64,000 nucleotides of DNA from DATFJT01 sp965230755 (GCA_965230755.1 CBDDLT010000011.1:62001-126000), one strand, 5' to 3'. Shown: positions 61,701-64,000, numbered from the stretch's first letter. The notes: generated by a model from the letters alone, not told the origin. Numbers and translations are program-made.

Positions 61701-64000
61701 GGATGACAATCCTGGTGCAGGTTGTAACGGAACCTTGGTTAGAACTTGGGTAGCGGAAGATGCATGTGGAAATACGTCTACTGCAGAGCAGCGCATAACA
61801 ATAATTGATGATGAGAATCCGGTGATTACTGAAGTAGGGGATGATATGCTTATCTGGTGTAATGAACCGGTGGAATTCAGCGAACCAATCGCTACAGATA
61901 ACTGTGACGATAATGTAGATTTGACTTATTCGGATGAAACAGAACCAGGTTCTTGTCCGTTCGAGTTCAAAGTTACCAGAACCTGGATAGCTGAGGATAA
62001 TTGTGGAAATACAACTTCAGCTAGACAAGTTGTAACTGTTGCTGATGATGGACCTCCGGTATTTATTAATGTTCCATCCGGTCTCACAGCGTCTTGTCTT
62101 GGAGAAGTAATTCCAAACGGAACTCCAACAGTGACGGATAATTGTGACGATGATGTAGATTTGACATTCGAGGATAATCTTAACGGAAACGGATGTACTG
62201 GAACCATGATAAGAACATGGACAGCAGAAGACGCTTGTGGTAATACCTCTACGGCAGAACAAAGCATCACTTTATTGGATAACGAAAATCCAGTAATAGA
62301 AGGAGTAGGTGACGATGAAGAGATATCCTGTGACGAGGATGTTGAATTCAGCAATCCAACTGCAACAGATAATTGTGATGACGATGTAGATATTAGTTTC
62401 AGTGATGTAACTACTCCGGGCTCTTGTGAGCATGAGTATACAGTAACTAGAACATGGATAGCAGAAGATAACTGTGGAAATACTGCGAGAGCAGAGCAAA
62501 CAATAACGGTTTCAGATGACGAGTCACCTGTATTTGTAGATGTACCTCAGGACATAGAAGTTTCTTGTGAGAGGGGAACCACTACAGAAGGTGTTCCTAC
62601 GGTTGAAGATAACTGTGATGATAATGTGAAGTTGACATTCTCGGATGATTCTAATGGATCTGGATGTAACGAGTCTATTATCAGAACATGGACAGCGGAG
62701 GATGCCTGTGGTAATACAGCAACTGCTGAACAGCGCATTAGAATTGTTGATGAAGAGAAACCTATTATTAGTGGAGTAGGTGATGATGAGGAAATATCCT
62801 GTGATGAGGATGTTGAATTCAGTGATCCAACTGCGACTGACAATTGTGACGAGGATGTTGACTTAAGTTATACTGATCAGACCATTGCAGGTACTTGTGA
62901 TTATGAGTATACTATCACAAGAACATGGATTGCTGAGGACGCGTGTGGTAATTCGACCAGAGCTTCTCAAACAATAACAGTGGTTGATGATACAGCTCCG
63001 GAGTTTGTAGATCTTCAATCGCCAATTGAAGTAAACTGTAACGAAGATGGAACAGTAACTGAAGGTAGACCTGTGGTTCAAGACAATTGTGATCCTGATG
63101 TCAACTTAACTTTTGTTGACGACGAGTCTGGAAGCGGTTGCGACAGAGTTATCATCAGAACATGGACGGCAGAAGATGCTTGTGGAAATAGCACTACTGC
63201 AGAGCAGATTATTGAAATCAATGATACTGACTCGCCAAGTTTAAGTGGTATCGATGATGATAAGACGATCTCATGTGATGAGGATTTGATATTCAGTAAT
63301 CCAACTGCTACTGACAACTGCGATGATGACGTTGAAATAAGCTTCTCGGATGATACAGTAGATGGAAGTTGTGATCATGAATACACAGTTACCAGAACTT
63401 GGATAGCCGAGGATGATTGTGGAAATAGAGATGTTGCTTCTCAATCCATCACGGTTCGAGATAATGTTGCTCCATACTTCGGAAATGTACCGCAAGATAT
63501 TACGGTGGATTGTGAAGATGATGCTGAGCTGAATGGCAGACCTGAAGTCTTTGATAATTGTGATGACGACGTTCAGTTGACCTTTACAGATGATTCTAAC
63601 GGATCTGATTGTAATGGATCGATTACAAGGACATGGATCGCTGAAGATGCCTGTGGTAATACGAATTCTGTGGAACAATCAATTGTTATCATAGATGATA
63701 TTGCCCCAGTGATAGAGCAACCAGCAGATGTTGAGATAGCTTGTGATGATGTAATCAACATTCCTGAACCTACGGTTACAGATAATTGTAAGTCAGAAAA
63801 CTTGATGATTACGTTTACGGATGACATAGTTCAGAATGATTGCCCAGGTAATCAGAGAATTATCAGAACTTGGGTAGCCGAGGATGCATGTGGTAATACT
63901 TCGACGGCTGAGCAAAACATCAGTATTGTCGATGACATAGCTCCGGAATTCGATCCGGAAAGTTTAGCGGATGTTTCAGTTGACTGTGAAGAGGATCTTA
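31789..64000 (+). CDS. Giant surface protein, at least 10,737 aa, 3' end outside window
   Basis: The frame is open from ATG 31789 to base 64000 without a stop. A signal peptide (MRKYTLLTAFIVASFSIICLGQ) supports the start. Order by residue: an N-terminal domain; two tandem copies of a Cys-containing ~155-aa domain (about 147-457); four Ig-like domains with YxWQ and W-x-x-I patterns as two pairs (to about 858); three HYR-like units with DECGNF or DECDNF plus one more; 19 DUF11 domains from 1222, including 12 units of exactly 159 aa; 8 SdrD_B domains (about 4279-5374); HYR-like arrays of 7 x 100 aa and 22 x 82 aa; then further HYR-like domains in 313-aa superrepeats to the window edge. It is very acidic, with four Cys in most HYR-like units. 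It is probably a T9SS-exported, disulfide-rich filament or adhesin. The sorting domain must lie downstream if the model holds. No frameshift is seen in 32 kb. Confidence 0.93.
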   Translation, partial: MRKYTLLTAFIVASFSIICLGQTGTYLDGGAPSRISYSGTNWSSYCLESNSPAAPAGRLYNRDTGPDLLSNNIRACMSGRSPYGASAVQDAVWYYSDGISPASTSDGWEIINRVGNGTYSPQPAWEWTSSSSGEQECMSYKCNDNDPPVAKCTNADFTYNQNVKVGSNGNYTFNERLICPSPNTTSFINLPTSFHNGPINVNIPEYVSSDGYVGRENVTQSQEQWSIRFYKNGVYTGVSTGCTSDVPDKDRYAWVVGSLGTINLPNGADQVKIYHCQSTTNCGSPNSVIPSSFCMTIEEIDDPPVAKCTNPDFNYNQNVTVGSNGKYTGDRLICPGNMDIFVNLPNSFHSGPIEVNIPEYVSSDGYPGRSSANQRQEQWRLQFYKNGSYTGMQTGCTADVADDADYAWIVGALGSVTLPNGADQVRIFHCQPSNNCVSANSVIPSSFCMTYTNLCDDTHFDAGEIHGFDVFCDGGDPPVWTGDPATGCVGGTVLYQWQEKNAANNWVWTNIPGATGQNYDPPFTSSSNWLRRGAKCDPCGTWQYSNVSDIHVNKNFTDGGEIAEDEIGCNAYDPENIYNVELPSGETNSCCGSPPYGSTEYRWQQRTVGGSWSTITGATGSSYDPSTITETMQYRRCARLNPCTDWVCSNIVTKEVVSDQNFDPGEIHGHYVYCEEGDPPAWTDQDPASGCDGGNIVYRWERKSAATNWQWEVIPNSNTPSYNFPNQTASVWVRRGARCSPCSTWEYTSVRDIHINNNYTDGGIIAEDECICSGEDPSLIYNVELPSGEYISNSGVVTEYKWQKRTVGGVWMDINHNQESYDPGPITETTIYRRCARLSVCPDWVCSNEVTKKVDKTNPTLTCSPDNKTHECTGLAGNESVADQWNADNIQKLENCASDDCHDVTVTSNYNFHNLSDLCGYTGSLTVTYRIEDECGNFITRQATFTVKDDTDPSLTCNPDNKVHECNGLTGNENAADQWNADNIAKLEGCSSDVCGHVTVTSNYNFDNLSDLCGFTGSLTVTYRIEDECDNFITRTATFTIEDNTNPTVTCDTDDKIHECSGLAGNESVADQWNADNIQKLQNCSSDDCGTVTVTSNYDFDDLSDLCGYTGTMTVTYRIEDECGNFVNRTATFTVVDNNGPEVLVCKDITIQLDDEGNASITPDMVLDNMSDLCSTSPSLVSVFPNTFDRADCGNTITVVLTVEDECGNTSTCEADIKVECFDLALRKTLAAGEDAIVAPGEEVTFTIEVFNQGSLTASNVQIIDYIPSELSLNDNDWTPGAGSTATYTFPTSIAPGASLTVDISFIVNSPLLNGSTITNRSEIIDADAPAGFLPDDVDSDRDTNPGNDNEVNDEINNGGGDEDDADLEELEVEVNYDLALVKIRLGQEIRSINDVVSYEITIKNQGDVESRDYVVLDDIPSGMTYVNSSDNGSFNAGANQVTWNNLPNLLPGEMHTVTIDLRITDATFRSYRNWAEIISDGSSDFGVTDEDSTPDTNTGSDDEKDGTGVGPNDDVDNHNDINLDNPPNDEDDNDFEDVNVDINYDLAIEKTRTSAAIATPANPVVTYEIEVTNQGDVESFAYQVTDLIPGGMEFVSASDGGTAAGGLVTWNLSESLQPGESRTLTLSLEIVDFTLRSYTNFTQISDDSAEDYGTDPTIGVDEVDSDSTPDNDDSSDPGQGPGTDNTGDEDDEDSAPVDADVNYDLAIEKTRTSAAIATPANPVVTYEIEVTNQGDVESFDYQVTDLIPGGMEFVSASDGGTEAGGLVTWNLSESLQPGESRTLTLSLEIVDFTLRSYTNFTQISDDSAEDYGIDPNTGVDEVDSDSTPDNDDSSDPGQGPGTDNTGDEDDEDSAPVDLDVNYDLAIEKTRTSAAIATPANPVVTYEIEVTNEGDVESFDYQVTDLIPGGMEFVSASDGGTEAGGLVTWNLSESLQPGESRTLTLSLEIVDFTLRSYTNFTQISDDSAEDYGIDPNTGVDEVDSDSTPDNDDSSDPGQGPGTDNTGDEDDEDSAPVDLDVNYDLAIKKTRTSAAIATPANPVVTYEIEVTNEGDVESFDYQVTDLIPGGMDFVSASDGGTEAGGVVTWNLSESLQPGESRTLTLSLEIVDFTLRSYTNFTQISDDSAEDYGIDPNTGVDEVDSDSTPDNDDSSDPGQGPGTDNTGDEDDEDSAPVDLDVNYDLAIEKTRTSAAIATPANPVVTYEIEVTNQGDVESFDYQVTDLIPGGMEFVSASDGGTEAGGLVTWNLSESLQPGESRTLTLSLEIVDFTLRSYTNFTQISDDSAEDYGIDPNTGVDEVDSDSTPDNDDSSDPGQGPGTDNTGDEDDEDSAPVDLDVNYDLAIEKTRTSAAIATPANPVVTYEIEVTNEGDVESFDYQVTDLIPGGMEFVSASDGGTEAGGLVTWNLSESLQPGESRTLTLSLEIVDFTLRSYTNFTQISDDSAEDYGIDPNTGVDEVDSDSTPDNDDSSDPGQGPGTDNTGDEDDEDSAPVDLDVNYDLAIKKTRTSAAIATPANPVVTYEIEVTNEGDVESFDYQVTDLIPGGMEFVSASDGGTEAGGLVTWNLSESLQPGESRTLTLSLEIVDFTLRSYTNFTQISDDSAEDYGIDPNTGVDEVDSDSTPDNDDSSDPGQGPGTDNTGDEDDEDSAPVDLDVNYDLAIEKTRTSAAIATPANPVVTYEIEVTNEGDVESFDYQVTDLIPGGMEFVSASDGGTEAGGVVTWNLSESLQPGESRTLTLSLEIVDFTLRSYTNFTQISDDSAEDYGIDPNTGVDEVDSDSTPDNDDSSDPGQGPGTDNTGDEDDEDSAPVDLDVNYDLAIEKTRTSAAIATPANPVVTYEIEVTNEGDVESFDYQVTDLIPGGMDFVSASDGGTEAGGVVTWNLSESLQPGESRTLTLSLEIVDFTLRSYTNFTQISDDSAEDYGIDPNTGVDEVDSDSTPDNDDSSDPGQGPGTDNTGDEDDEDSAPVDLDVNYDLAIVKTRTSAAIATPANPVVTYEIEVTNEGDVESFDYQVTDLIPGGMDFVSASDGGTEAGGLVTWNLSESLQPGESRTLTLSLEIVDFTLRSYTNFTQISDDSAEDYGIDPNTGVDEVDSDSTPDNDDSSDPGQGPGSDNTGDEDDEDSAPVDLDVNYDLAIEKTRTSAAIATPANPVVTYEIEVTNEGDVESFDYQVTDLIPGGMEFVSASDGGTEAGGLVTWNLSESLQPGESRTLTLSLEIVDFTLRSYTNFTQISDDSAEDYGIDPNTGVDEVDSDSTPDNDDSSDPGQGPGTDNTGDEDDEDSAPVDLDVNYDLAIEKTRTSDAVATPANPVVTYEIEVTNEGDVESFDYQVTDLIPGGMEFVSASDGGTEAGGLVTWNLSESLQPGESRTLTLSLEIVDFTLRSYTNFTQISDDSAEDYGIDPNTGVDEVDSDSTPDNDDSSDPGQGPGTDNTGDEDDEDSAPVDLDVDYDLALIKILAAGQSDPIGPNDNVTFEILVKNQGDVASFDFEITDQIPTGLAYVSDDAGGSHVNGIVTWTIDNLEPGEVRSINLTLSVSDPTFRAYRNWAEISDDSAEDYGIDPGTGVAEVDEDSTPDTDTGFDNEQDGTDTPGGDPNDMYTDHDNIDTDEPVGDEDDNDYEDINLDVNYDLAISKTNITGAIVTPANPFVDYEITITNEGDVESFDYQVTDLIPGGMDFISASDGGSETGGVVTWNLSESLQPGASRTVNLRLEVVDFTLRSYTNFVQISDDSAEDYGTDPGTGNPEEDSDSTPNNDDSSDPDQGPGTDNTGDEDDEDSAPVDVDINYDLSIVKELSQGESGTVTPANPEVSFDITITNEGDVESFEYSVEDIIPAGMDFVGASDGGTEAGGIVTWTDLPNLLVGETKTLTLVLTVTDFTQRAFLNHVQISEDSSEDYGIDPNTGNPEEDTDSTPDNYDGNDDGPGVDSPQVDEDDDDSQLVDGEVIYDLALIKKLGEDQPLRVLVGDEVDFQIIVRNEGDVESFDFNVLDQVPSGMSYVSNDQGGIYDLVTNTINWNFTNLDAGDEIVINLRLKVEDPLFRDYRNWVEISEDSSEDYGIDPNTGNPQTDVDSTPDDDTGSDDEQEGTGVGPNDDVENTNVFGNNPDDEDDNDYEDIELQVIDISLIKTVSDPEPNVGDVITFTIEVFNDGVDEATNVAVEDQVPNGYSGITNISSGGTAVGSTITWTGLNIAAGDSQILTFDVVVERPGDNVDYDNIAEVSAHDQFDPDSTPDNGPDPDGDGDIGTEDDNPNDGSVDTDGDDDDADNEPVTPQLLSVGSTVFVDQNNNGLQDPGETGIEGVTVEIYAVGPDGQKGTADDVLEGSDDTDINGDYFIDELIAGDYYLKINDTDDTYNVSSTDIATTIGDNETDEDDNGQQMGGPGGMVMTSIINLYGGTEPVDSEVGQGGDQDAADDDNGDMTIDFGFYQCQEISGTLFEDLDNDGCQETGESGISGETVELYECDASGAPITLAATATTDANGDYTFGPNEQGDAEVCLDPAKTYKVRFATRPDNTEFSTNSDPGCAFEDSDDVDPTNGESDCVTPHDRDNDGDDHVDGGVYPCLEIGGTLFEDLDNDGCQETGESGIAGETVELYECDAAGNAALLVGTVTTDSNGDYLFGPDEPGDAEVCVDPAKTYKVRFATRPDNTEFSTNSDPGCAFEDSDDIDPTTGESECIDPKEPEAPHVDGGVYPCLEIGGTLFEDLDNDGCQETGESGIAGETVELYECDAAGNAALLVGTVTTDSNGDYVFGPDESGDAEVCIDPAKTYKVRFATRPDNTEFSTNSDPGCAFEDSDDIDPTTGESECIDPKEPEAPHVDGGVYPCEEISGTLFEDLDNDGCQETGESGIAGETVELYECDAAGNSVSLAATTTTDSNGDYTFGPDESGDAEICLDPAKTYRVRFASRPDNTEFSTNSDPGCADEDSDDVDPTTGESDCVTPHDRDNDGDDHVDAGVYPCKEISGTLFEDLDNDGCQETGESGVDGETVELYECDATGNSISLVATATTDSNGDYTFGPDEQGDAEICLDPAKTYRVKFATIPDNTVFSTNSDPGCASEDSDDVDPTTGESECVDPKDPEAPHVDAGVTPKMSIGSNVFVDANNNGIRDNNEGGIEGIPLEVFSVGPDGIKGTADDIKVGEDTSDSEGDYFVGDLLVGDYYVKINTPDADYPVSSSEDVTSTTDDDVDGDDNGIQMGGPGGMVMSPVISLVANDEPQGAEESGSGGDQDDFDDANGNMTVDFGFLAPASVGNFVFKNCESKGIQDGNESPLEGATVVISDENGDVVRDVNGNIVGSIITQADGLYLFENLFPGEYIITFTLPTDPTGIAFGPKDAAADDIDSDVNPDGRTDVFFLSSGEINLDVDAGVIDIEDPVIHCPDELVIECGDPDQSTIISDWLNSATATDNCDTDPIITTDYSIDNFSDGCGETGEQVVTFTATDDCGNQSTCEAKIVIEDNTPPVVDCNSISDLEIECDEDYDTEIAQWLASVSQTLADHSTDNCSEITVSDITNDYDGTPPARECVDDYADAVGELVTFTITDDCGRKTTCSARIKIIDSTPPVTDCGVIEDLELECDGDYAQEISDWLSANATALAGATVEDCGDILASDVTNDYDGTPPARECVDDYSDAVGELVTFTITDDCGRTTTCSARIKIIDSTPPVTDCGVIEDLELECDGDYAQEISDWLSANATALAGATVEDCGDILASDVTNDYDGTPPARECVDDYADAVGELVTFTITDDCGRTTTCSARIKIIDSTPPVTDCGVIEDLELECDGDYAQEISDWLSANATALAGATVEDCGDILASDVTNDYDGTPPARECVDDYADAVGELVTFTITDDCGRTTTCSARIKIIDSTPPVTDCGVIEDLELECDGDYAQEISDWLSANATALAGATVEDCGDILASDVTNDYDGTPPARECVDDYADAVGELVTFTITDDCGRTTTCSARIKIIDSTPPVTDCGVIEDLELECDGDYALEIFNWLSDNAIALAGATVEDCGDILASHVTNDYDGTPPARECVDDYADAVGELVTYTITDDCGRTSMCSARIKIIDSAPPVTDCDVIDDLELECDGDYEQEISDWLSSNATALANATIEDCGDILASDVTNDYDGTAPAHECVDDFADAIGELVTFTITDDCGRTTTCSARIKIIDSTPPVISCPDDVTIECDESDDPSNTGEATAQDDCFGSATINYQDVIQNGSCENEYVIVRTWSAEDGCGNISYCDQRITVEDTTDPEFTGFPEDEIVECDDVPNPATDEVEGRDNCDNDVTVDYLGEVRTDGNCADNYTLTRTWRLTDNCGNSTESSQVITVEDTTDPEFTGFPEDETVECDNVPGPASNEVTGRDNCDNEVTVDYLGEVRTDGNCADNYTLTRTWRLTDNCGNSTESSQVITVEDTTDPEFTDFPADETVECDDVPGPATEEVEGRDNCDHDVTVDYLGEVRTDGNCADNYTLTRTWRLTDNCGNSTESSQVITVEDTTDPEFTDFPADETVECDDIPGPATDEVEGRDNCDHDVTVDYLGEVRTDGNCVDNYTLTRTWRLTDNCGNSTESSQVITVEDTTDPEFTDFPADETVECDDIPSPATNEVSGRDNCDNDVTVDYLGEVRTDGNCADNYTLTRTWRLTDNCGNSTESSQVITVEDTTDPEFTGFPADETVECDEVPSPATDEVSGRDNCDNEVTVDYLGEVRTDGNCADNYTLTRTWRLTDNCGNSTESSQVITVEDTTDPEFTDFPADETVECDDVPGPATEEVEGRDNCDHDVTVDYLGEVRTDGNCADNYTLTRTWRLTDNCGNSTESSQVITVEDTTDPEFTGFPSDETVECDDVPGPATDEVEGRDNCDYDVTIDYLGEVRTDGNCVDNYTLTRTWRLTDNCGNSTESSQVITVEDTTDPEFTDFPEDETVECDDIPSPATNEVSGRDNCDNDVTVDYLGEVRTDGNCVDNYTLTRTWRLTDNCGNSTESSQVITVEDTTDPEFTGFPSDETVECDEVPSPATDEVTGRDNCDNEVTVDYLGEVRTDGNCADNYTLTRTWRLTDNCGNSTESSQVITVEDTTDPEFTDFPADETVECDDVPGPATDEVEGRDNCDHDVTVDYLGEVRTDGNCVDNYTLTRTWRLTDNCGNSTESSQVITVEDTTDPEFTGFPEDETVECDDVPGPATDEVEGRDNCDNDVTIDYLGEVRTDGNCVDNYTLTRTWRLTDNCGNSTESSQVITVEDTTDPEFTDFPEDETVECDDIPSPATNEVEGRDNCDNEVTVDYLGEVRTDGNCVDNYTLTRTWRLTDNCGNSTESSQVITVEDTTDPEFTGFPSDETVECDEVPSPATDEVTGRDNCDNEVTVDYLGEVRTDGNCADNYTLTRTWRLTDNCGNSTESSQVITVEDTTDPEFTGFPADETVECDDVPGPATDEVEGRDNCDNDVTVDYLGEVRTDGNCADNYTLTRTWRLTDNCGNSTESSQVITVRDTTDPEFTGFPSDETVECDDVPGPATDEVEGLDNCDNDVTIDYLGEVRTDGNCVDNYTLTRTWRLTDNCGNSTESSQVITVRDTTDPEFTGFPSDETVECDDVPGPATNEVSGRDNCDNEVTIDYLGEVRTDGNCVDNYTLTRTWRLTDNCGNSTESSQVITVRDTTDPEFTGFPSDETVECDDVPGPATNEVSGQDNCDNEVTVDYLGEVRTDGNCVDNYTLTRTWRLTDNCGNSTESSQVITVRDTTDPEFTGFPDDETVECDDVPGPATDEVEGRDNCDNDVTIDYLGEVRTDGNCVDNYTLTRTWRLTDNCGNSTESSQVITVRDTTDPEFTGFPSDETVECDNVPGPATDEVEGRDNCDNDVTIDYLGEVRTDGNCVDNYTLTRTWRLTDNCGNSTESSQVITVRDTTDPEFTGFPSDETVECDDVPGPATNEVSGRDNCDNEVTIDYLGEVRTDGNCVDNYTLTRTWRLTDNCGNSTESSQVITVRDTTDPEFTGFPSDETVECDDVPGPATNEVSGRDNCDNDVTIDYLGEVRADGNCVDNYTLTRTWRLTDNCGNSTESSQVITVRDTTDPELTCPADVTLECDQSKDPSSIGYGTATDNCDDDVDVTYSDRRIDGDCEYNYTIIRTWVAEDNCGNSTNCTQEITIRDRTNPEIIGVGPDQTISCDDEIVFSDPVAEDNCDDDVSLTYSDETIAGTCEHEYTIIRTWTAEDDCGNTSTDEQIIRIGDNTPPVFVEVPEGLTAACDDPDINIGLPTVEDNCDDDVTLTYSDRIEGTGCAGTVVRTWVAIDDCGNRSQAIQRIGLVDEEAPVFVDVPAGLTVNCEDDEFEGGTPTVEDNCDDDVTLTFSDRIIAEGCAGTIVRTWVAIDNCGNRSEAEQRIEIIDDKAPVFVDVPQDLTMSCEDDEFEGGTPTVEDNCDDDVTLTFNDVLQGAGCAGTVVRTWTAEDACGNTNTAVQRIQIIDNNDPVITGVGPDQEISCDETVSFSNPTASDLCDDDVDLTFNDVRTAGNCEQEYSITRTWIAEDNCGNTSSASQTVTVVDEDAPVITGVGPDREISCDDPVVFSNPTATDNCDDNVSLVHSDRTIAGSCPQEYTVIRTWVAEDACGNSTTAEQRITVVDDENPVISGVGSDREISCDEPLVFSNPVATDNCDNDVDLSYSDERIAGNCEHEYTVTRTWIAEDACGNSTEASQTIRVNDDTPPVFVEVPQNVTVSCDVIDITEGRPTVDDNCDENVLLNFSDDYSGVDCDGTLVRTWIAEDACGNTSTAEQRITIVDDEDPVISGVGSDKTISCDEDVEFSNPTATDNCDDDVNLSFSDETVAGSCEHEYVITRTWVAEDACGNTATAEQSIRVGDNEAPVFTNIPTGVTALCDADDITIGRPTVEDNCDDDVNLSYSDRESGNGCAGTIIRTWIAEDACGNRTTAEQMIELTDDEDPVISGVGSDKTISCDEDVEFSNPIATDNCDDDVDLSFSDETVAGNCMHEYDITRTWIAEDDCGNTSEASQTIRVRDNTPPVFVNVPQDITASCDDDEITAGRPTAEDNCDDEINLTYSDDDGGVDCDGTLVRTWVAEDACGNTATAEQRITIVDDEDPVISGVGSDKTISCDEDVEFSNPTASDNCDDDVDLSFSDETVAGSCEHEYVITRTWIAEDACGNTTTAEQSIRVGDNEAPVFTNIPTGVTALCDADDITIGRPTVEDNCDDDVNLSYTDRETGNGCAGTIIRTWVAEDACGNRTTAEQWIELTDDEDPVISGVGSDKTISCDEDVEFSNPIATDNCDDDVDFSFSDETVAGTCEHEYDITRTWIAEDDCGNTSEESQTIRVRDNTPPVFVNVPQDITASCDDDEITAGRPTVEDNCDDDVSLSYTDDGGEGCNGTLVRTWVAEDACGNTATAEQRITIVDDEDPVISGVGSDKTISCDEDVEFSNPTATDNCDDDVDLSFSDETVAGTCEHEYVITRTWIAEDACGNTTTAEQSIRVGDNEAPVFTNIPTGVTALCDADDITIGRPTVEDNCDDDVNLSYTDRETGNGCAGTIIRTWVAEDACGNRTTAEQWIELTDDEDPVISGVGSDKTISCDEDVEFSNPIATDNCDDDVDFSFSDETVAGTCEHEYDITRTWIAEDDCGNTSEESQTIRVRDNTPPVFVNVPQDITASCDDDEITDGRPTVEDNCDDDVSLSYSDDGGEGCNGTLVRTWVAEDACGNTATAEQRITIVDDEDPVISGVGSDKTISCDEDVEFSNPTATDNCDDDVDLSFSDETVAGTCEHEYVITRTWIAEDACGNTTTAEQSIRVGDNEAPVFTNIPTGVTALCDADDITIGRPTVEDNCDDDVNLSYTDRETGNGCAGTIIRTWVAEDACGNRTTADQWIELTDDEDPVISGVGSDKEISCDEPIEFSNPIATDNCDDDVDLSFSDETVAGTCEHEYDITRTWIAEDDCGNTSEESQTIRVRDNDSPVFVEVPQDITASCDDDEITDGRPTVEDNCDDDVSLSYTDDNPGAGCNGTLVRTWVAEDACGNTSTAEQRITIIDDENPVITEVGDDMLIWCNEPVEFSEPIATDNCDDNVDLTYSDETEPGSCPFEFKVTRTWIAEDNCGNTTSARQVVTVADDGPPVFINVPSGLTASCLGEVIPNGTPTVTDNCDDDVDLTFEDNLNGNGCTGTMIRTWTAEDACGNTSTAEQSITLLDNENPVIEGVGDDEEISCDEDVEFSNPTATDNCDDDVDISFSDVTTPGSCEHEYTVTRTWIAEDNCGNTARAEQTITVSDDESPVFVDVPQDIEVSCERGTTTEGVPTVEDNCDDNVKLTFSDDSNGSGCNESIIRTWTAEDACGNTATAEQRIRIVDEEKPIISGVGDDEEISCDEDVEFSDPTATDNCDEDVDLSYTDQTIAGTCDYEYTITRTWIAEDACGNSTRASQTITVVDDTAPEFVDLQSPIEVNCNEDGTVTEGRPVVQDNCDPDVNLTFVDDESGSGCDRVIIRTWTAEDACGNSTTAEQIIEINDTDSPSLSGIDDDKTISCDEDLIFSNPTATDNCDDDVEISFSDDTVDGSCDHEYTVTRTWIAEDDCGNRDVASQSITVRDNVAPYFGNVPQDITVDCEDDAELNGRPEVFDNCDDDVQLTFTDDSNGSDCNGSITRTWIAEDACGNTNSVEQSIVIIDDIAPVIEQPADVEIACDDVINIPEPTVTDNCKSENLMITFTDDIVQNDCPGNQRIIRTWVAEDACGNTSTAEQNISIVDDIAPEFDPESLADVSVDCEEDL
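32227..33153 (+). repeat. Two tandem copies of an N-terminal Cys-containing domain
   Basis: Units start near 32227 and 32695. Both begin PPVAKCTN and then DF-x-YNQNV-x-VGSNG-x-YT, LICP, EYVSSDGY and QEQW, with C-x-SDV/C-x-ADV and IPSSFCMT near the end, about 155 aa each. I do not recognise the family. Confidence 0.75.
33154..34360 (+). repeat. Four Ig-like domains arranged as two pairs
   Basis: Each unit has a (Y)-x-WQ/WE strand, a W-x-x-I strand, a (S/N)Y(D/N) motif and an RRGA or RRCA strand. Units 1 and 3 share GEIHG and WLRRGA/WVRRGA; units 2 and 4 share DGG...IAEDE, YNVELPSGE and RTVGG. The array therefore arose by duplication of a two-domain block. Confidence 0.75.
34362..35214 (+). 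repeat. Three HYR-like units of a separate subtype
   Basis: Units share HEC-x-GL-x-GNE, DQWNADNI, VTVTSNY, LSDLCG and VTYRIEDEC, spaced about 280 nt. The second copy has DECDN where the others have DECGN. Confidence 0.8.
36421..42144 (+). repeat. 12 tandem DUF11 units of exactly 477 nt (159 aa)
   Basis: The Tyr codon of the (N/D)YDLA start recurs at 36421, 36898, 37375 and on to 41668, and the next unit starts at 42145. The spacing is exactly 477 every time, without an indel. Units are almost identical at DNA level in the middle of the array. Point variants (IEK/IKK/IVK, MEF/MDF, GGL/GGV, NQGD/NEGD) occur in shuffled combinations. A diverged unit of the same 477-nt length starts at 42679. 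Confidence 0.95.
44623..47910 (+). repeat. Eight SdrD_B-like domains, five of them a homogeneous tandem set
   Basis: The outer domains (44623, about 47068 and 47530) carry (V)FVDxNNNG or NFVFKN starts, and the first two also GQ/IQMGGPGGMVM. The inner five (starts about 45091, 45490, 45886, 46276 and 46678) share E-I-(S/G)-G-TLFEDLDNDGCQETGES and end near GVYPC or GV. Spacings are about 390-402 nt. Copies 2 and 3 are nearly identical in DNA. SdrD_B domains are calcium-binding CNA-B-like stalk modules in staphylococcal Sdr proteins. Confidence 0.85.
48181..50280 (+). repeat. Seven HYR-like units of exactly 300 nt (100 aa)
   Basis: Units begin at 48181, 48481, 48781, 49081, 49381, 49681 and 49981, always 300 nt apart. 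The middle ones are nearly identical (DCGVIEDLELEC, NDYDGTPPARECVDDY, ITDDCGR). The CGN of ordinary HYR-like units is CGR here. The outer units are more diverged. Confidence 0.95.
50515..55926 (+). repeat. 22 tandem HYR-like units of exactly 246 nt (82 aa)
   Basis: The Asp codon of TTDPEF recurs every 246 nt from 50515, and the array ends at 55926 (22 x 246 = 5412). Each unit has four Cys (VEC, DNC, GNC, DNCGN) and the invariant core DYLGEVR and TRTWRLTDNCGN. A four-unit higher-order period (984 nt) is visible in units 3-14. Variants V-E-DTTD before 54181 change to V-R-DTTD afterwards. Confidence 0.95.
55927..64000 (+). repeat. HYR-like domains with a 939-nt four-domain superrepeat, continuing past the window
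   Basis: Roughly 78-aa units with the pattern SCD...DNCDDDV...C...RTW-x-AED-x-CGN. The segment reading TNIPTGVTALCDADDITIG recurs near 58305, 59244, 60183 and 61122, exactly 939 nt apart, and a domain starting ISGVGSDKTISCDE recurs about every 470 nt. Between about 58050 and 61800 the copies are nearly identical; before and after they are more diverged. Confidence 0.9.

Noticed and set aside
36421..61800. Regular direct repeats that could suggest a CRISPR array or satellite
   Set aside because: Unit lengths are 246-939 nt, all multiples of three, with no unique spacers, and lie in one long reading frame with recognisable protein domains.
5831..63827. Many open frames of 60-260 codons on the - strand across both giant genes
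   Set aside because: They lie opposite strongly coding, repetitive sequence, recur with the same period as the repeats, and have low-complexity Ser/Ile/Arg-rich products with no start context. They are shadows of biased codon use.
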